From positions 1-64,000 of the forward strand of contig JABIVD010000029.1 in the NCBI GenBank assembly GCA_018667335.1: 64,000 nt of DNA. The letters run 5' to 3'. The DNA comes from Rhodospirillaceae bacterium. Its GTDB lineage: Bacteria > Pseudomonadota > Alphaproteobacteria > UBA6615. The position numbers were made by a program, and so were the translations under genes. A model generated the notes under the pieces. That model saw only the letters and a program-made list of their open reading frames with translations, made no database searches and had not been told where the DNA came from. Of this stretch, positions 62,308 to 64,000 are shown piece by piece. Each line of letters begins with the position of its first letter. The stretch's first letter is position 1.

Positions 62308-62323
62308 TGGCACGCCTCTTGTA
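62308..62323 (+). promoter_or_regulatory. Sigma-54-type promoter for glnK-amtB
   Basis: TGGCAC (62308-62313), gcctc, TTGTA (62319-62323) matches the sigma-54 -24/-12 pattern TGGCAC-N5-TTGC closely; only the C of -12 differs (TTGT). It lies 70 bases before the start of the PII gene, within the 283-base region between the divergent UbiH-family gene and glnK. NtrC control of glnK-amtB is usual, although no NtrC site was identified. Confirmation needs a mapped transcript. Confidence 0.65.
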
Positions 62324-62392
62324 ATGCTCAGTGGAGAGATCTGCGGCCGAATCGTCGTCCGTGGCCATTGGCTCGCGCAGAAGGGGGCTTTC

Positions 62393-62731
62393 ATGAAGCT
62401 GGTAATGGCGGTGATCAAACCGTTCAAACTCGATGAGGTACGCGAGGCGCTGACCGAATTGGGGGTTCAGGGCCTGACCGCATCCGAGGTTAAGGGGTAC
62501 GGGCGCCAAAAGGGACAGACGGAGATTTATCGCGGCGCGGAATATGCCGTGAGCTTCCTCCCCAAGGTGAAGGTCGAAATCGTCGCCGAAGACGATCAGA
62601 TCGATTCCGTTGTCGAGGCAATCACCAGGGCGGCCAACACCGGCCGGATCGGTGATGGCAAGATTTTCGTCCTGGACGTGCTCAGCGCTGTGCGGATTCG
62701 CACCGGCGAAACCGGCGCCGAAGCGCTCTAG
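62393..62731 (+). CDS. glnK: Nitrogen regulatory protein PII
   Basis: The start at 62393 has AAGGGGG upstream and gives the normal 112 residues. MKLVMAVIKPFKLDEVREAL, the T-loop with the uridylylation Tyr51 in TEIYRGAEYAVSF, and the C-loop segment GKIFVLDVLSAVRIRTGE are all intact. It binds ATP/ADP and 2-oxoglutarate and controls AmtB and nitrogen enzymes. The amtB gene starts 20 bases after the stop, so this is the GlnK-type copy rather than a glnA-linked GlnB. An upstream in-frame extension to 62231 is rejected. Confidence 0.95.
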   Translation: MKLVMAVIKPFKLDEVREALTELGVQGLTASEVKGYGRQKGQTEIYRGAEYAVSFLPKVKVEIVAEDDQIDSVVEAITRAANTGRIGDGKIFVLDVLSAVRIRTGETGAEAL

Positions 62732-62750
62732 GCAGAGGAGTTATCAAGAA

Positions 62751-64000
62751 ATGTTCCGTTTAACGACCAAAACAGCCATCGGCATCGGCGCGGCAGGCGC
62801 AGCACTCCTGGTCGCCCCGCCGGCCATGGCCGCGGTCGAGGCCGAGACCGGCTATGTGTTCAACACCTTCTCGTTCCTGTTCTCCGGGGCGCTGGTCATG
62901 TGGATGGCCGCGGGCTTCGCGATGCTCGAATCGGGCCTTGTGCGGTCCAAGAACACGGCCACGATCTGCCTCAAGAACATCGCTCTCTATTCGATCGCCG
63001 GCATCCTCTACTACCTGGTCGGCTACAATATTATGTATGTCGACGTCGGCAGCTTCATGGGCTCGATCTTGTTCCTCTACAACCCGAGCGAGGCGGAATT
63101 GACCCTGCTCGGCGCCGAAGAGGCGACTGAAGCCATGGTCGCCGCCGTGGTCGACAACAGCTACTCCGTGGGCTCCGACTGGTTCTTCCAGATGGTGTTT
63201 GTCGCCACCGCGGCCTCGATCGTCTCGGGCACCGTCGCCGAACGTATCAAGCTCTGGCCATTCCTGATCTTCGTCGTCGTGCTGACCGCGATCATCTACC
63301 CGATCCAGGGTTCCTGGACCTGGGGCGGCGGCTGGCTGTCGGAAATGGGTTTCTCGGACTTCGCCGGTTCCACCATCGTCCACTCCGTGGGTGGCTGGGC
63401 CGCGCTGACCGGGGCTTTCATCCTCGGCGCACGAAAAGGAAAATACGGCCCGAACGGCCAGGTGAACCCGATTCCGGGCGCAAATCTGCCGCTCGCGACC
63501 CTCGGCACGTTCATCCTCTGGCTCGGCTGGTTCGGCTTCAACGGCGGCTCTCAGCTGGCGCTGGGCTCGGCCGCGGACGCCACCTGGATGGCCATTGTCT
63601 TCACCAACACCAACCTCGCCGCCGCGGGGGGTGTGGTGGCCGCGATGCTCATGACCCAGATCATGTACAAGAAGGTCGACCTCACGATGGCGCTGAACGG
63701 CGCTATCGCGGGCCTCGTGTCCATCACGGCCGGGCCGGATCTGACCAACCACCTGATGTCGATCATCGTTGGGGGGATCGGCGGTGTCCTTGTGGTCATC
63801 GCCATACCCCTGCTCGACCGGCTGAGGATCGATGACGTCGTCGGCGCGATCTCGGCCCATCTGGTGGCCGGCATCTGGGGCACCCTCGCCGTCGGCATCT
63901 TCGGCAGCGGCGATCTGGGTGTCCAGATCATCGGCATCGTCGCCATCGGGGCCTTCGTCGTGGTGACGAGCTCGATCGTCTGGCTGGCCCTCAAATACAC
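62751..64000 (+). CDS. amtB: Ammonium transporter AmtB (truncated at the window edge)
   Basis: A GAGGAG site precedes the ATG at 62751. About 416 residues are visible, running off the right edge without a stop. A signal-like N-terminus ends in PPAMAA; family motifs follow: WMAAGFAMLESGLVRSKN, DFAGSTIVHSVGGWAALTG with the first pore His, LGTFILWLGWFGFNGGSQ, and VGAISAHLVAGIWGTLAVG with the second pore His. An open frame on the other strand here is a shadow. It carries ammonium or ammonia into the cell, gated by the GlnK protein encoded upstream. Confidence 0.95.
   Translation, partial: MFRLTTKTAIGIGAAGAALLVAPPAMAAVEAETGYVFNTFSFLFSGALVMWMAAGFAMLESGLVRSKNTATICLKNIALYSIAGILYYLVGYNIMYVDVGSFMGSILFLYNPSEAELTLLGAEEATEAMVAAVVDNSYSVGSDWFFQMVFVATAASIVSGTVAERIKLWPFLIFVVVLTAIIYPIQGSWTWGGGWLSEMGFSDFAGSTIVHSVGGWAALTGAFILGARKGKYGPNGQVNPIPGANLPLATLGTFILWLGWFGFNGGSQLALGSAADATWMAIVFTNTNLAAAGGVVAAMLMTQIMYKKVDLTMALNGAIAGLVSITAGPDLTNHLMSIIVGGIGGVLVVIAIPLLDRLRIDDVVGAISAHLVAGIWGTLAVGIFGSGDLGVQIIGIVAIGAFVVVTSSIVWLALKY

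Noticed and set aside
62760-63860. 366-codon open frame on the - strand
   Set aside because: Antisense to amtB, which has both pore His segments and a proper ribosome site; the minus frame is rich in His, Asp and Arg with no fold signature.

Overview
The window is GC-rich (judged by eye, not computed), almost fully coding, and looks like an alphaproteobacterial chromosome, probably Rhodospirillales-like. Supporting signs are a 1,600-residue NAD-glutamate dehydrogenase, a CnoX with an intact CxxC pair, a Trm112/DUF971/UbiH/PII/AmtB gene order, TTAACCAT-type sites resembling CtrA half-sites, and two tripartite tricarboxylate (TTT) transporters. No insertion sequence, CRISPR array or phage gene was seen. 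No gene-free stretch exceeds 300 bases; the longest is the 283-base region before glnK, which holds a sigma-54-type promoter.

Region 1 (1-20843) is a surface-glycan locus of two divergent operons meeting near 9841. The leftward operon encodes a winged-helix regulator with a C-terminal Rossmann-like domain, a NusG/RfaH-type antiterminator, an ABC exporter, a decayed cytidylyltransferase remnant, an SGNH-like membrane protein, an MBOAT acyltransferase, a DapA/NanA-family aldolase, a CMP-sugar synthetase, a GT-B-like transferase, a GNAT acetyltransferase and the start of a Gfo/Idh/MocA dehydrogenase. The rightward operon encodes a second Gfo/Idh enzyme, a NeuB-SAF-cupin fusion, a HAD phosphatase, an AsnB-type amidotransferase, a GT4 glycosyltransferase, a Wzy/ligase-like membrane protein, a WecA-like phosphosugar transferase and a PglF/WbpM-like dehydratase. 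Together these fit synthesis, activation, acylation or amidation, assembly and export of a glycan containing a nonulosonate-like acid. A concentric 41-bp palindrome lies over the candidate leftward promoter in the divergent centre.

Region 2 (20904-31192) is mostly housekeeping: purH, an MFS permease, two translationally coupled EamA exporters, NAD-specific glutamate dehydrogenase and a small membrane protein.

Region 3 (31303-50051) is an accessory catabolic island. It holds two complete TTT uptake systems (each with a strong hairpin between tctC and tctB), an FAH-family hydrolase, two cupin proteins, an orphan molybdopterin hydroxylase large subunit, an LVIVD-repeat protein, an NMT1-like binding protein with no signal peptide, a DoxX-like protein, an acyl-CoA-dehydrogenase-like flavin monooxygenase, a DUF1993 protein, a dienelactone hydrolase, a Gfo/Idh dehydrogenase and an HbpS/GlcG protein. 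The mix suggests uptake and breakdown of an organic acid or aromatic compound; the substrate cannot be read from the sequence.

Region 4 (50111-55723) pairs a TpsB/ShlB-type outer-membrane transporter with a divergent FecR-domain protein and a CHASE2-PAS histidine kinase. No TpsA exoprotein and no response regulator are in the window.

Region 5 (55815-64000) is conserved core: an HTTM-DCC fusion, tRNA-Gly(GCC), a ProX-type deacylase, cnoX, a Lon-substrate-binding-domain protein, a Trm112-like protein, a DUF971 protein, a UbiH-family hydroxylase, the PII gene glnK and a truncated amtB running off the right edge.
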